Shown: piece by piece, positions 1 to 6,441 of the stretch
Layout of the letters: each line of letters starts with the position of its first letter
Position numbering within the stretch: position 1 is the stretch's first letter
NCBI GenBank assembly: GCA_900551245.1
Contig: URVC01000088.1
Coordinates: 1 to 11,007, forward strand
Reading direction: 5' to 3'
Origin: an uncultured bacterium
GTDB lineage: Bacteria; Verrucomicrobiota; Lentisphaeria; Victivallales; Victivallaceae
DNA length: 11,007 nucleotides
Made by a program: the position numbers and the translations under genes
The notes under the pieces: model-generated
What the model was told of the DNA's origin: nothing
The model's input: the letters and a program-made list of their open reading frames with translations, nothing else
The model's database searches: none

Positions 1-36
1 AGCAGTGTTTTTCCAACTCGCAAGCTCAAAAATGAG

Positions 37-74
37 GTTTTTCGCTCATTTTTTCTAAAAAACGAGCGAAAAAC
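37..74 (-). terminator. Long hairpin after the beta-helix gene, probable transcript end
   Basis: Positions 37-47 and 64-74 are perfect 11-base reverse complements. In minus-strand RNA the stem continues through a G-U wobble (63/48) and a U:A run (62-59 with 49-52), giving about 16 bp with a 6-base loop, starting 7 bases after the stop codon of the beta-helix gene. On the plus strand the wobble becomes an A-C mismatch, so the structure fits minus-strand RNA better. The stem is AU-rich and only a short U run follows, inside a second small hairpin (25-36), so it may be a 3'-end stabiliser rather than a classical intrinsic terminator. Confidence 0.5.
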
Positions 75-81
75 TGTGTTT

Positions 82-3057
82 TCAGGGCTGAACTCCCGCA
101 GAAGCGGCTTTCTGCTCCTTCTGCCAGAGGTAGAGCGACGGCACCGGTGCCGTCGGAGCCGGCGCGGTACTGTTGACCGGCAGAAAACGGTTGCCGCTCT
201 GTTGAAATTCTGCGGCGACGCCGCCCTGGAGTTTGCCGTTTCCGCCCAGAATCGTGTTGTTGACAAACTCACTGCCGGAGTTCTCCAGATATTCGTTGAA
301 GAGCAGCGGCCACGCGGTGTCCTTCAGCGTGAACACATTGCCGCGGACGATGTTGTCGCCGCAGTTGAGCCGGGCGATGATGCCGGGGCCGGAGTCGGCG
401 AGGAAGCGGTTGTAGACGATCCTCCACTGAAAGTTGTTCCCGCCCAGATAGATCGAACTCCTTCTGGACCGGGCGTCGCAATTGTAGATCACGTTGCGCG
501 GCCCGCAGGAGCCGTGCATCCCGTCGTTGAACGGCGTTGAATAGAAGGCGAAACCGTAGCTGGAGAACTTTCCGGTGGTCTCGATGATCCGGCACTGTTC
601 GATCAGGTTCTCCAGACAGTAGCCGCTGTGAAACTGCGCGTCGCTGTTGTGAAAGACGCTGTCGCGGATGACGCAGCCGGAACAGCACCAGTTCAAAAGC
701 GGTGCATGGCGGAGATCGAAGGTTTCAATCCGTTCCATCAGGCAGTGGGTGCCATATTCAAACCCGGCGTAGCTCAGGAGCGAACGGGGGAAATGTGCGC
801 CGCGCAGCACCGAATCGGCAAAAACACAGTGGATCACATGGCTGAACCGCACCGGCCAGACTCCCGCCTTGACCACCTCGAGGTTGCGCGCTTCGCAGTC
901 GGCGGCCGCCTGAAACGAGATCGCGTTGAGCTGAAAATCCCGCTGAATCTTCCCCTGCTGTTCGATCGTAAACCCCTCCGCCGCGCAGAAGCGGATCGGG
1001 AAAAATGCGGTGGCAAACGCCCCTTCCGCCGCGAAGTAGGGCACGCGGGAGGGAGTGGCAAGGGTCAGTTGTTTCCCTTCCCGCCGGAGAATTCGAAAGG
1101 CGTTCCGGCGCATTTTCCCCCAGGCGAGCGGGGAATGGGCCAGTTTATCCCATTCGGTATTGACCGGGGCGTTTAGAAAGATGTATTCGCATTCCGGCGT
1201 GAGCCGGTGATCGGAAGCGAGTTCGACCTCCACCTCGCCGCGTTTCACATCGGCGGCAAGCGGCATCCGCGAAGTGGTGGCGGTGAACTCGTTGCCTTCG
1301 AAGTGAAGCAGAGAATGCTCTTTTGTATACCTCTGTGCAGGAGTAACTTGAAAATCGAACGTCTCCTGAACCGCTTCTCCCTGATAACCGGTCGTCTTCA
1401 AGGTCAGCCGGCACGGGCCCGCCGGAAGTTTGCTGAGATACTCCCGCGGCGGGAGCACGATTCTGCCCACCGCCGGATCGGCCTGACTCACGGAAAATCC
1501 GCGGTCCTTGCGGAAGCCGACCGATTTCAGATACGCCTCGGTGGAGTCGAACTTCTCCGCCTCGGCGGAGGCCGGAATCGCCCAGCGCCCCAGCACTTTG
1601 CCGTCGAAGAGAAGCGATACGGCCGTGCATTTTTTCCAGGGGAAATAGAGTTCCAGCCGGGTATTTCCGCCGATGCGGTTCCCGGGGGCGAAGTTCATGA
1701 TCTGCAAACCGGAGGGGCGGGGGCGCGAAACCAGCCGCGTCTTTCCCCTGCCCGCGCCGCGGATGACAATCCGGTCGGCGGTGATGTACACCTTGCCGTC
1801 GAGCCAATATTCGCCCGCTTCGAGCTGGACGATTCCCTCGCCGTTCTTCGCCGCGGCGTCGACCGCCTTCTGGATTCCGGCGGCGTCATCGCGGTCGTCC
1901 CCGGGAAGCGCGCCGAAGTCGCGCGCCGCAAAAACGGTTTTCGGCGGACGCCGTTCGGAAACTCCCGCACGGGTGAAATCGGGGTAGAAGATGCCGTCCG
2001 GCCCCCGCATCGAAAGGGAATCGCCCTGCTGAAACGGTTCCGGCTCCAGCAGACGGCGCGGCTTCTCCTCCTTGAGCAGGAAATCCCAGAACCACACCTT
2101 TGCCGCAGAGAGCTTCCGGATCTCGATGCGCAGCGAGGCGCACTCCGGCTGCGTGTCGAACGGCAGTTCCATTTGGAGTTCCGTTTTCCGGAGCGAAAGA
2201 TCAGGGCGCAGAAAGGTGTCCCGGTGGCGCATCCAGTCGGTACGGGGAAGCGGCCGCCCGGTGCGATCGTACTCTTCGAGTTCCAGATAAAAGAGGTTGC
2301 TCCGCTCGCTGTAGTAACGGAAACTCAATTGATAGCGCGTCGAAGGCTTTACCAGAATCTGCCGGGAGCAGAAGAGTTTCCCCTTGCCCGGCAGAAGCGC
2401 CTCCACCCCCGCTTTCGGCACCGGTTGCAGAGAGGTTTCGCCGCTCCACCCGGTGAGCGGAATCGCTCCGGCGGAAACCGGTTTTTCCGCCTCGCCCGGT
2501 TCCCGCCGGGCGGAGAAGGAGAGCGTGACCGGCACGCCCGCTTTGACCGCAATCTTCTGAGCAAGCGTGCCGTCATGCCACACCTTCGCGCCGAACTGCC
2601 CGGAAACGGCGTTTCCCAACCGGACAGCCCCTTTCCCGACTTTCCGCCAATGTTCCGGAAGCGTCGGGTCGGCGGCGGAAACGCTCTCGAAATCGCCGTT
2701 CCGCAGCGTCGCGCCGGAGAGTTCCAGCCGGTCATAGATCACCTCAAGGCGTTCGATCTCCTTCGCTCCCTTCGGTTTCCGCCAAGGGCCGCGCAGCCAG
2801 AGGTCGAACGAGCCCGTCCTGGCCGGCGTGAAGGTGACGGTAGTCCGGCTCCACCGGTCCGCCCGGAGCGGAGTTGCCCCCTCGATTGTGAAACCGTTCT
2901 TCCCGATTCGCCCGACCCGGATGTTCTCCCCGGAGATCGGAACCGTGCCGTTCCCCTCCGCAAAACAGTCGGCATTGCGCAGATCGACCCGGAACGGATG
3001 CGCGGCACACAATATTCCGGCAGTCAGAACCGCAAGAAGCAGAAAGCCTGTTCTCAT
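82..3057 (-). CDS. Secreted pectate-lyase-fold (right-handed beta-helix) protein with N-terminal beta-sandwich regions
   Basis: A 991-residue exported protein, probably carbohydrate-active. Residues 1-19 form a signal peptide (basic start, hydrophobic LLLAVLTAGIL, CAA at the likely cleavage site). Residues about 25-330 look like two carbohydrate-binding-type beta-sandwiches; the first contains an NGDFE...P.HW motif (120-137) as in CBM4/9-like modules. Residues about 374-450 resemble the start of the pectate lyase superfamily / Pfam Pect-lyase_RHGA_epim type: ARDFGALPGDDRDDAAGIQKA, then a Gly-rich strand with LEAGEYWL. About 455-690 is a long insertion, and 690-960 has the short, Asn- and hydrophobic-rich turns of parallel beta-helices, with a CCSGC cluster at 791-795. 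The tail (962-991) is Pro/Ala-rich. It is the last gene of the regulator-pseudopilin unit, 15 bases after the pseudopilin. The substrate and lyase, hydrolase or epimerase activity cannot be read from sequence; a structural role is possible. Confidence 0.85.
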   Translation of the reverse strand: MRTGFLLLAVLTAGILCAAHPFRVDLRNADCFAEGNGTVPISGENIRVGRIGKNGFTIEGATPLRADRWSRTTVTFTPARTGSFDLWLRGPWRKPKGAKEIERLEVIYDRLELSGATLRNGDFESVSAADPTLPEHWRKVGKGAVRLGNAVSGQFGAKVWHDGTLAQKIAVKAGVPVTLSFSARREPGEAEKPVSAGAIPLTGWSGETSLQPVPKAGVEALLPGKGKLFCSRQILVKPSTRYQLSFRYYSERSNLFYLELEEYDRTGRPLPRTDWMRHRDTFLRPDLSLRKTELQMELPFDTQPECASLRIEIRKLSAAKVWFWDFLLKEEKPRRLLEPEPFQQGDSLSMRGPDGIFYPDFTRAGVSERRPPKTVFAARDFGALPGDDRDDAAGIQKAVDAAAKNGEGIVQLEAGEYWLDGKVYITADRIVIRGAGRGKTRLVSRPRPSGLQIMNFAPGNRIGGNTRLELYFPWKKCTAVSLLFDGKVLGRWAIPASAEAEKFDSTEAYLKSVGFRKDRGFSVSQADPAVGRIVLPPREYLSKLPAGPCRLTLKTTGYQGEAVQETFDFQVTPAQRYTKEHSLLHFEGNEFTATTSRMPLAADVKRGEVEVELASDHRLTPECEYIFLNAPVNTEWDKLAHSPLAWGKMRRNAFRILRREGKQLTLATPSRVPYFAAEGAFATAFFPIRFCAAEGFTIEQQGKIQRDFQLNAISFQAAADCEARNLEVVKAGVWPVRFSHVIHCVFADSVLRGAHFPRSLLSYAGFEYGTHCLMERIETFDLRHAPLLNWCCSGCVIRDSVFHNSDAQFHSGYCLENLIEQCRIIETTGKFSSYGFAFYSTPFNDGMHGSCGPRNVIYNCDARSRRSSIYLGGNNFQWRIVYNRFLADSGPGIIARLNCGDNIVRGNVFTLKDTAWPLLFNEYLENSGSEFVNNTILGGNGKLQGGVAAEFQQSGNRFLPVNSTAPAPTAPVPSLYLWQKEQKAASAGVQP

Positions 3058-3064
3058 TCATGTA

Positions 3065-3069
3065 CTCCT
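3065..3069 (-). promoter_or_regulatory. Ribosome binding site of the beta-helix gene
   Basis: AGGAG lies 7 bases before the ATG at 3057. An out-of-frame ATG at 3061 is only 3 bases from this site, and its reading frame is a shadow, so the site supports the start at 3057. Confidence 0.7.
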
Positions 3070-3072
3070 GTT

Positions 3073-3843
3073 TCAGTATTCATATCGTTGATAGGGATAA
3101 TTCTCCTCCACATCACGGAACGGGAAGAAGGCTCGGACAGTCAATGCATTGGCTACTTTATATGTCTTGACACTTCCATCAAGATGAAGTGTATTGACGC
3201 CCCGGGAGTGACGCGCCGCCGGATTCGCCTGATAGGTGCCGGTGTAATCCGTGCGGAAACGGTAGTACCCATACTCCTCGTTCTCATCGAATGACATCTG
3301 GGTACTTTTGCTTCTGAATCCATCCACCAGCAGCATCTTCCGGCTGGGCGACTTGATCGATCCCATTTTGGCAGAGGTGTAATCGACATGATTCGGTCGC
3401 AGCCAGCTGTTCATCGCATAAAATGGATTATCTTTCCACCAGGTGGCCGCCCGGGTTCCATCGTTATTCGCCGCCTCATAGCTTACAGTTCCGGTCAGAT
3501 CCACCTGGTAGGTGGTGGATGGGCAGAAAAACAGCTTGTTGTTGGCATAATTCCCGTTCGTATGATACAATCCGGTAAACCATTTTTCTGCCTCGTTCGC
3601 TCTTTTGTTCGGCCCCATCAGCAGAAACGTCCATCGCGTATATGGCGTTTCCGGCGGCGGCAGCCAGTCGTCGCAGTCCCCGGCGTACTGCGCAAACCCG
3701 AGCCCGAGTTGCTTCAAATTGCTGATGCAGGTAGCGGACCGGGCACGCTCCCGCGCCTGCGACAGCGCCGGAAGCAGCATCGAGGCGAGAATTGCAATAA
3801 TCGCAATTACGACAAGAAGTTCGATCAAGGTGAATTTTTTCAT
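3073..3843 (-). CDS. Prepilin-like protein with H-X9-DG motif (DUF1559-type pseudopilin)
   Basis: A 256-residue protein with the N-terminal class III signal of type IV pilins and type II secretion pseudopilins: residues 1-20 read MKKFTLIELLVVIAIIAILA, with the conserved Glu at position 5 of the predicted mature protein. Residue -1 of the expected prepilin peptidase site is Lys3 instead of the classical Gly. The hydrophobic helix runs to about residue 27 and continues as a charged helix (SQARERARSATCISNLKQLG) typical of the family. The C-terminal part has an exact H-X9-DG motif: His212, nine residues, Asp222-Gly223. Such proteins are strongly expanded in Lentisphaerota and Planctomycetota and their roles are mostly unknown. 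It sits between a regulator and a secreted beta-helix protein, so a role in exporting, displaying or anchoring that protein is a reasonable inference, not shown by the sequence. A good Shine-Dalgarno site fixes the start. Confidence 0.92.
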   Translation of the reverse strand: MKKFTLIELLVVIAIIAILASMLLPALSQARERARSATCISNLKQLGLGFAQYAGDCDDWLPPPETPYTRWTFLLMGPNKRANEAEKWFTGLYHTNGNYANNKLFFCPSTTYQVDLTGTVSYEAANNDGTRAATWWKDNPFYAMNSWLRPNHVDYTSAKMGSIKSPSRKMLLVDGFRSKSTQMSFDENEEYGYYRFRTDYTGTYQANPAARHSRGVNTLHLDGSVKTYKVANALTVRAFFPFRDVEENYPYQRYEY

Positions 3844-3847
3844 ACGA

Positions 3848-3854
3848 TCCTCCC
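3848..3854 (-). promoter_or_regulatory. Ribosome binding site of the pseudopilin gene
   Basis: GGGAGGA lies 4 bases before the ATG at 3843, inside the 18-base gap after the regulator stop codon. This short gap with its own strong site supports cotranscription with the regulator. Confidence 0.7.
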
Positions 3855-3861
3855 ATTTAAA

Positions 3862-4902
3862 TCAGAGCGTATTGCTGCTGAACACGAAACGGACGTTGGA
3901 GAGAGTTCGCATCATCGGAACGTTCTCCCCGCGCCTCCGGGCGATGATGAAGCGGGCGGCACTCGCCGCCATCTCCGCCAGCGGCATGTCGATATACATA
4001 ACCTCCTCCTGCCCGGGCAGAGAGAGGTCCACCTTGTCAAAGCACATCACGGCGAGATCCTGCCCGATCCCGCGCCCGGCCGTCCGACCGGCGAGCAGAA
4101 CGTAGTCGAGCAGTCTCTGCACCGTCACGAACAGGGCGTCCGGCTGCTCTTTCCGCAAGAAATCTTCCAGCGTGGAAATCGCGGAAACTCCGCCGCAATC
4201 CACCGTACAGACCAGCTCCGGCCGCCCCGCCTGCCGGCACGCCTCCCGGTATCCCGCCGCGCGGGTCTGATTGGCGTAGGGACTGAGCGAAGCGGTCTGG
4301 ATCAATCCGACCCGTTTCCGGCCCATCCGGAAGAGCAGTTCGAGTGCGCGCCGGGATTCCAGCTCGTAGTCCACAGTCGCATAGGCAAGATTGGGCAGGT
4401 CGGAGAAGCGGTTGATGAGGACCACCGGAATACCGTTGCCCGAGATCGCATTGAGTTGCCGGAAATCCTCCGGCGTCTCACGGGTGGTCATCAAAATGAG
4501 TCCATCCATATCCCCGCCGTTGCGGGTGATGAACTCCTCGGTCGGGCAGTAGACCAGCCGGGCGTTCTCCCCGGAACAGATCTTCTGCGCCCCATCGAAC
4601 ACTTCGGCGATATAGGGGTTGAAGTCGCCACGGGAACCGGTGATGGCGATGTTCAAAGTCTTCGGCGCCCTGGCCTGCTGCGGATTTTCACAGACGAAGG
4701 AACCGATCCCCGGCTGGCGGAAGATCAGCCCGTCCGCTTCGAGAATGTCCAGCGCCTTGCGCACGGAAAACCGGCTGATGCTGAACTGGCGGCAGAGCTC
4801 GTTTTCCGACGGCAGCGCCATCCCCGGGGTCAGCTCCCGCCGGCGGATCCGCGTCGAAAGCGATCCGGCTACCTCCTGAAACACTGGCTTCTTCTGACTC
4901 AT
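3862..4902 (-). CDS. GntR-family transcriptional regulator with LacI-type ligand-binding domain
   Basis: From ATG 4902 this is a 346-residue protein of the AraR-like architecture. Residues 7-72 form a GntR winged helix-turn-helix: RIRRRELTPGMALPSENEL, then the recognition region FSISRFSVRKALDILEADG and the wing FRQPGIGSFV. Residues about 81-340 match the LacI/GalR periplasmic-binding-protein-like sensor, including DGLILMTT, IPVVLINR and the VDYE...ALELLFRMGRKRVGLI segment; such domains usually bind sugars. There is no transmembrane segment, so it acts in the cytoplasm. It is the first gene of the unit and a palindrome lies at its own probable transcription start, suggesting autorepression relieved by a carbohydrate ligand. 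The reading frame can be extended to a GTG (4911) or an ATG (4908), but these overlap or crowd the Shine-Dalgarno site, so 4902 is preferred. Family assignment is firm; ligand and targets are inference. Confidence 0.93.
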   Translation of the reverse strand: MSQKKPVFQEVAGSLSTRIRRRELTPGMALPSENELCRQFSISRFSVRKALDILEADGLIFRQPGIGSFVCENPQQARAPKTLNIAITGSRGDFNPYIAEVFDGAQKICSGENARLVYCPTEEFITRNGGDMDGLILMTTRETPEDFRQLNAISGNGIPVVLINRFSDLPNLAYATVDYELESRRALELLFRMGRKRVGLIQTASLSPYANQTRAAGYREACRQAGRPELVCTVDCGGVSAISTLEDFLRKEQPDALFVTVQRLLDYVLLAGRTAGRGIGQDLAVMCFDKVDLSLPGQEEVMYIDMPLAEMAASAARFIIARRRGENVPMMRTLSNVRFVFSSNTL

Positions 4903-4910
4903 TTCCATCA

Positions 4911-4916
4911 CCTTTC
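4911..4916 (-). promoter_or_regulatory. Ribosome binding site deciding the regulator start
   Basis: GAAAGG lies 8 bases before the ATG at 4902. The upstream in-frame GTG (4911) overlaps this site and the ATG at 4908 is only 2 bases away, so initiation at 4902 (MSQKK...) is most plausible. Confidence 0.6.
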
Positions 4917-4926
4917 TTCAAAACGA

Positions 4927-4945
4927 ACAAGTATGACGAACTTGT
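4927..4945. promoter_or_regulatory. Inverted repeat, candidate operator of the GntR/LacI regulator
   Basis: ACAAGT (4927-4932) and ACTTGT (4940-4945) form a perfect 6-base inverted repeat with a 7-base centre. It begins about 8 bases downstream of the -10 box of the minus-strand promoter, at roughly +2 to +20 of the transcript and before the regulator gene. That position suits a repressor site. Binding by the adjacent GntR protein is inferred from position and symmetry. Confidence 0.6.
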
Positions 4946-4953
4946 CTGTTTTT

Positions 4954-4982
4954 ATTATAGCAAAAAAAGCAAGGGATGTCAA
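4954..4982 (-). promoter_or_regulatory. Perfect-consensus sigma70 promoter of the regulator-pseudopilin-beta-helix unit
   Basis: On the minus strand TTGACA (4982-4977) is followed by exactly 17 bases and TATAAT (4959-4954), matching all 12 consensus bases at the ideal spacing. Upstream, about 4983-5018 is very A/T-rich with A and T runs, resembling an UP element. The start would be near 4947. Such a strong core promoter makes sense if a repressor at the adjacent palindrome keeps it off. Confidence 0.85.
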
Positions 4983-5043
4983 TACGTCTGGAAAAATTTT
5001 TTCAAAAAAAATAAGGGAACGCCTGGTTGCCGAGAGAGATGCG

Positions 5044-6330
5044 CTACACCGGACCCGTTCCGCCGGAACGCTCCGAAAGCAGCGCATGAACCGCGGCGGC
5101 AAACCGGTCGCCCCGCTCCTTGTAGTCGCGAAACATATCCATGCTGGCGCAGGCGGGCGAGAGCAGAACGGTGTCGCCGGGGAGCGCATGGGCGGATGCG
5201 ATTTCAACCGCCTTTTCAAAATCGTTCCCGCACTCCGCGAACGGAATCTTTCCGTCGAGAACCACCGCGATGGCGGCGCGGCAGGCGCCGTAAAGCACCG
5301 CAAAACGGACCCGCTCCTTCTCTTCGAGCAGCGGGGTGAAATCCATCCCTTTGTCGAGGCCGCCGAGCAGCAGCACCGCACAACGCCGTTGCGGCAGGGT
5401 GCGCAGAGCCGCCAGCACCGAAGCCGGATTGGTCGCCTTCGAGTCGTTGACATAGCGGATGCCGTCCTGTTCGGCCACCAGTTCAATCCGGTGGCGGCCC
5501 GGTTCGAAGGAGAGGATCGCATCGGTGAATTCCCGGCGGAAAACGCCCCCTTCCGGCAGGAGCCGCAACGCCAGCTCCACCGCGGCGGCGAGGTTCTCCT
5601 GATTGTGCGGCGCGTGGAGCCGGGTCCCGGCGGTGTCGATGAGTTCACGACCGTCTACGAAAAGCTTTCCCGCCCGCACCTCGACGCGCCGGGGCGCCGG
5701 GAGCGACAATCCGAAAATACGATTCTCCTCCGGCACATGGCGGAAGAGCCCCCGCTTGACCTCACAGTACTCTTCAAATCCGCCGGCGTACCGGTTGATG
5801 TGGTCGGACTCCAGGTTGAGCAGTGCCGCGGCGACGGGAGCGAAGGAGTCGGCGCGCTCCAGCTGAAACGAGCTTACTTCCACCACCGGAAGGGTATCCG
5901 GCGGGAGCTTCCCCTCGCGCATGTCGGCGGCGATGTCGGAGAGCGGTACGCCGATGTTTCCCGCCGTCACCGCCGGAACTCCGGACGCGTTCAAAAGATG
6001 GCAGGCAAGTTCGGTCGTCGTGGTCTTGCCGTTGGTTCCGGTGATCGCGATGCAGCGGCGGCGCGGCAGGTGGCGGAACCCGAACTCCAGCTCGCTGATG
6101 AATTCCACTTCGCCCCGCTCTGCCCGCCGGGCGGCCGCCAGCCAGAGCGGCGAAGTGAGCGGCACCACGCCGGGGCTGGTGACGAGCAGAGAACGGTGCG
6201 CCACCGCCTCTTCCGGCGGGCACGGCGCAGGGTCAGAGAGGATTTCCGCTTCCATTCCAAGCGTTTCCGCCAGGCGCCGGGCGGCACGGCCGGAGACTCC
6301 GCCTCCGAGAATCAGGCACGGTTTCATCAT
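5044..6330 (-). CDS. murD: UDP-N-acetylmuramoyl-L-alanine--D-glutamate ligase
   Basis: A 428-residue cytoplasmic Mur ligase, close to the usual family length. It adds D-glutamate to UDP-MurNAc-L-alanine with ATP in peptidoglycan precursor synthesis. The N-terminal Rossmann-type region has LGGGVSGRAAARRL-like sequence (8-20) and SPGV at 52. The ATP-binding P-loop is GTNGKTTTTEL (98-108). Further family marks are GNIG (124), SSFQLE (153-158), NLESDHINRY (172-181), CEVK with Lys192 at the position of the carbamylated lysine, HNQEN, PGRHRIE, NDSKATNP, LLLGGLDKG and, in the C-terminal domain, LSPACASMDMF...ERGDRF. These separate it from MurC, MurE and MurF. Two consecutive ATG codons (6330, 6327) follow GGAG/AAGGA; the first is taken. 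No other mur gene is in the window, so it is outside a dcw cluster here. It reads divergently from larB. Confidence 0.97.
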   Translation of the reverse strand: MMKPCLILGGGVSGRAARRLAETLGMEAEILSDPAPCPPEEAVAHRSLLVTSPGVVPLTSPLWLAAARRAERGEVEFISELEFGFRHLPRRRCIAITGTNGKTTTTELACHLLNASGVPAVTAGNIGVPLSDIAADMREGKLPPDTLPVVEVSSFQLERADSFAPVAAALLNLESDHINRYAGGFEEYCEVKRGLFRHVPEENRIFGLSLPAPRRVEVRAGKLFVDGRELIDTAGTRLHAPHNQENLAAAVELALRLLPEGGVFRREFTDAILSFEPGRHRIELVAEQDGIRYVNDSKATNPASVLAALRTLPQRRCAVLLLGGLDKGMDFTPLLEEKERVRFAVLYGACRAAIAVVLDGKIPFAECGNDFEKAVEIASAHALPGDTVLLSPACASMDMFRDYKERGDRFAAAVHALLSERSGGTGPV

Positions 6331-6345
6331 TTCCTTCTCCGGCAG

Positions 6346-6357
6346 ATCCGGCCGGAT
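6346..6357. repeat. 12-base perfect palindrome in the murD/larB spacer
   Basis: ATCCGGCCGGAT is self-complementary and lies 15 bases upstream of the murD start codon, so it falls in the murD 5' leader. It could be a protein-binding site or simply part of the structured spacer; the sequence alone does not decide. Confidence 0.5.
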
Positions 6358-6364
6358 GGTTCCC

Positions 6365-6383
6365 CCGGGGGAAAATCCCCCGG
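6365..6383. repeat. GC-rich hairpin between divergent murD and larB
   Basis: An 8-base stem (6365-6372 with 6376-6383, CCGGGGGA/TCCCCCGG) closes a 3-base loop, and on the plus strand CTTTT follows, resembling a small intrinsic terminator. No plus-strand gene ends here, so it may block stray antisense transcription of murD, or fold in the murD leader. The overlapping CCCCCGGGGG is also self-complementary. Confidence 0.5.
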
Positions 6384-6401
6384 CTTTTCCATATAATATA
6401 C

Positions 6402-6430
6402 TTGATATTTGGGCCGCCGCAAGTTATATT
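6402..6430 (+). promoter_or_regulatory. Probable larB promoter
   Basis: TTGATA (6402-6407), 17 bases, then TATATT (6425-6430) matches 10 of 12 sigma70 consensus bases. The start would be near 6437, only about 5 bases before the larB ATG. A second -10-like TATAAT lies at 6392-6397 but has no good -35. A weak reverse promoter for murD (TTGCGG at 6422-6417, 16 bases, TATATT at 6400-6395) overlaps the same stretch. Confidence 0.5.
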
Positions 6431-6441
6431 CTTTATCCGAT

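Noticed and set aside
1207..3294. 695-codon open frame on the plus strand opposite the beta-helix gene
   Set aside because: It is antisense to a protein with signal peptide and recognisable domains. Its product is Arg/Gly/Pro-rich without family features, as expected for a shadow frame in GC-rich DNA.
3388..6396. 1002-codon open frame on the plus strand opposite the pseudopilin, the regulator and murD
   Set aside because: It runs through three clearly recognisable minus-strand genes, their promoter and the intergenic regions. There is no start signal and no domain.
6409..6441. TTG start of larB at 6409
   Set aside because: No Shine-Dalgarno sequence, it lies between the probable promoter boxes, and the extra residues are not typical of LarB.
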